This document shows, one piece after another, positions 61,742-64,000 of a stretch of DNA of 64,000 nt. Position numbers and translations under genes: made by a program. Within the stretch, counting starts at the first letter, position 1. Each line of letters starts with the position of its first letter. Location: NCBI GenBank assembly GCA_030407085.1, contig CM059585.1:12269001-12333000 (forward strand). Direction: 5' to 3'. The notes under the pieces were generated by a model. It worked only from the letters and a program-made list of their open reading frames with translations, had not been told where the DNA came from and did not search any database. The DNA comes from Trichopria drosophilae (Eukaryota; Arthropoda; Insecta; Hymenoptera; Diapriidae).

Positions 61742-62373
61742 AGCAATTTAATCGTCTGACGATCGAAGACATGAAGAATTCGGATGAAAAAGTGCTGATC
61801 ATCAATTGTGAATAGGTAAACTAAAAATGGTTCATGCAAACTTCAAATTCTACAAAACTTACTTCAAAAGGGATGTGACTTTTCTGTAAAAACAGTTCGG
61901 ATATTATAAAATAGAGGTAAGAAATGAACCATTTTGAGGTTAGGTTTTTATAATTGGTAACCATCACTATTTCATCTTAATTTCTTATTCATTACATGCT
62001 CAATATTTTGGCGAGAAAATGAAATACTTCATTTTGTAGATGTCTTCATCATGCCGCCATTTGTTTTTTGTTTAAAGTCTGACATGGGAAGCAAGTATTG
62101 ATAAAAAATATGAAAATACAGCCATGAATAGTCATAACTACTTTTTTTACTATAGAACTATATGAATTTTGCAAAGTACCGTCTGTAAAATCGACATTTT
62201 TTATGAAATAATTGTCATAATTTTGTCTGCGAAGTCGACACCTGATTCTAACCACAGTATTTACAACAGGAGGTCCAAAACTATTTTTGCTTTTTTATTT
62301 AATGATTTTTTAACGATGTATAGGGAAGAAAAAAACAGCGCAGAAAGGTGTGATTGACTTTTTATTTGCAAGG
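61742..62373. other. AT-rich spacer
   Basis: No gene or repeat is supported here. Confidence 0.5.
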
Positions 62374-62470
62374 CTCTATTAAGTGAAAACAGACATAATT
62401 GGTCAGCCATCATTAATTGTGTACTTTTAATTTCATTTCTTTATTCTGAAATATTTCATAGCATTCAATT
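62374..62470 (-). mobile_element. AAGTGAAAACAGTCG element fragment E (inverted)
   Basis: TTAAGTGAAAACAGAC at 62379, followed by 'ggtcagcca' and then 'ttcatttctttattctgaaa', is the inverse complement of the right end of copies A and C. C and E face each other 1018 bases apart, close to the 1025-base gap between A and B. Confidence 0.55.
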
Positions 62471-63862
62471 TTTTTATTTTAGGTAAATTTTAATGAATAT
62501 CGATGGGATTAACGTATTGAATAACATTTATAAATTCGTCAGTTGTAATCTCGTTCGACTCCATTATTTTAGAGGTTTTTGTTATGATTTTTTTATAAGA
62601 TAAATAATTTTTCAGTTCTTAATTAATTCGTCGTATAATTTAAAAAATTTCAAAAAAAATATACCAAAACCAATCCCTAGAGTCTCAACATAAAACAATT
62701 CTATTCATGTCAACTGAACATAAATTTGTACTTTTTTACTGGAATCCATATCATAAAAAAGTTAATGACAAAAATTAAAATTTAATGTTTTTTAATTTAC
62801 TAAATTGTATTCTAGCAAGTAAAACCAATAAACCAAAAACTTGAAGAAAAAATTTCCTGTGAAATAAAATCTTTCATTATAAGGTAAATTATTAACTTAT
62901 ATAAACAATGTATAAACATATTTTGAAACATAATTTTTACTGTATTACTTGGCGGCAATAATTTTCAAAATAAGAATTTGTTTACTATTAATAACTGTAC
63001 ATTATTCATAAAATTTCTTTCATTATCGATGCTAAACTTTCTAGGTTTATATCTTGCTAAATAAAAACAGTACGATTTTTAGTATTTGCTTTGTGAAAAA
63101 AGAGGAAGTTGTACCGAGTGAAAAGGGCGCGTTTCATATCAACTTTGCGATCTTCCTCGCTTGCCTGGTCTCCGTTTAATTTTCATTATAAGTTAACGAG
63201 CGAAAGTATAAGTTTTTGCAAAACACATTTCTTGCACGAAGGCGAGTGTTGTATTCACACTAATTGTAAGTGGCCTTTGATCACGGATAATATTAAACTT
63301 GTTCTTTAGTCTTTTACACTTTATGAACTCAACCGTCATTGTTGTCCGTATATTTATATTTAAAACTTTGCGAAAGTCTTTTTCTGCCGCTGCTCTCATT
63401 GCAAACTGTTAAAAACAAACACGATAATTGCGAGTGAAAGGGCCAATTTTTTCTGCTAATTCAATCGACAGCAAATGCTGCATTCAAATGAATTTTATTT
63501 ACTAAGAGATTAGATATTATTTTGCATAAGATGAATTTTACCGAGTTTAGGGACTTGCCTTAAAATGTAGTAAAGTAAAAGAGGCCAGTAATGATATAAA
63601 AACTAAATTATTTACCTCCAAGAAATGAGAAAGTAAAACGAGTTGAGGTTTCAATCTTGCCCAGGTTATATAAATTACTCATGGAAACTTGGGAGCTAAC
63701 TGGAAGGTAAACACTTCATCAAGAAATATTAGCGTGCTTTATTACCGAAATGACGATTTCCCTAAAGTTATATGATGCAGTCGCTTTTTTTTAAGTGTTA
63801 AATAATGGACAATTTTAATTTACTTAATTCGGTTAGGCAACTATTACAAATCTTTTGCTTCC
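62471..63862. other. spacer with GC-richer block
   Basis: AT-rich. A short GC-richer single-copy block lies at about 63100-63430. No exon is recognised. Confidence 0.4.
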
Positions 63863-64000
63863 TTAACCCGTTTCGTCCCAAAACGACAAAATTTGTCTTA
63901 GGATTTTATTCTCCGTAAGTTTATGGATATGTTTGAGATATTGTTATGAAATATAGTTTTTGGGTTATTCTGTTTTCGAATCTGAAATCCATTTTTTAAA
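63863..64000 (+). mobile_element. start of a TTAACCC-ended element, cut by window end
   Basis: TTAACCCGTTTCGTCCCAAA at 63863 is closely similar to the ends at 39276 and 59066. The partner end would lie beyond 64000. Confidence 0.5.

Overview
This is a piece of an insect nuclear genome. It is AT-rich, and its coding sequence is interrupted by short and long GT-AG introns. It carries several families of short non-autonomous transposable elements, and one of them contains degenerate runs of the insect telomere-type TTAGG motif. Order cannot be fixed from sequence alone; a holometabolous insect (wasp or beetle type) is a guess.

Only two genes can be supported. One is a complete three-exon gene on the minus strand for proteasome subunit beta type-3 (PSMB3; 18732-19897, 205 residues, with a poly(A) signal at 18701-18706). 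The other is represented by two phase-compatible exons on the plus strand (41377-41471 and 46086-46160). They encode part of the beta-propeller of a dipeptidyl peptidase IV-like (S9B) protein. They are separated by a 4.6 kb intron, and most or all of the sequence from 46161 to 64000 is probably the next intron. Two further open frames (12066-12458 and 37992-38210) are only weak candidates.

The rest is repeats and AT-rich spacer, broken by GC-richer single-copy blocks of about 0.2-1 kb that may be regulatory. From left to right: 1.24-4.2 kb is a diverged array in which only a 12-base box, TCGGTAAAACAG, is conserved, about every 140 bases and in both orientations. 8.28-9.45 kb is a tandem satellite built on a CCGCCATTTTGAA box, with a 686-base higher-order duplication. 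13.9-15.2 kb is a large imperfect palindrome. 16.44-16.91 kb is a young GC-rich SINE with a perfect 15-base target duplication. 18.7-19.9 kb is PSMB3. 21.6-25.4 kb holds three palindromic elements, one nested inside another. 27.8 kb holds a foldback element with an approximate 8-base duplication. 31.3-32.4 kb is the same satellite family in opposite orientation. 34.3-37.7 kb is a strand-asymmetric ATG/GAT-rich block with a 2.5 kb internal duplication. 39.0-40.8 kb is a tight cluster of three different elements, next to the first peptidase exon. 41.5-64 kb is the peptidase intron sequence with further palindromes (45.3, 54.5 and 56.1 kb) and a composite inverted structure at 58.5-60.5 kb.

The two strongest observations are the phased TCGGTAAAACAG array and the density of long inverted repeats. 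At least eleven foldback or inverted-pair structures lie in 64 kb, several flanked by TTAA, TA or 8-base duplications. Transcribed across, they would give long hairpin RNAs. All identities and spacings were read by eye.
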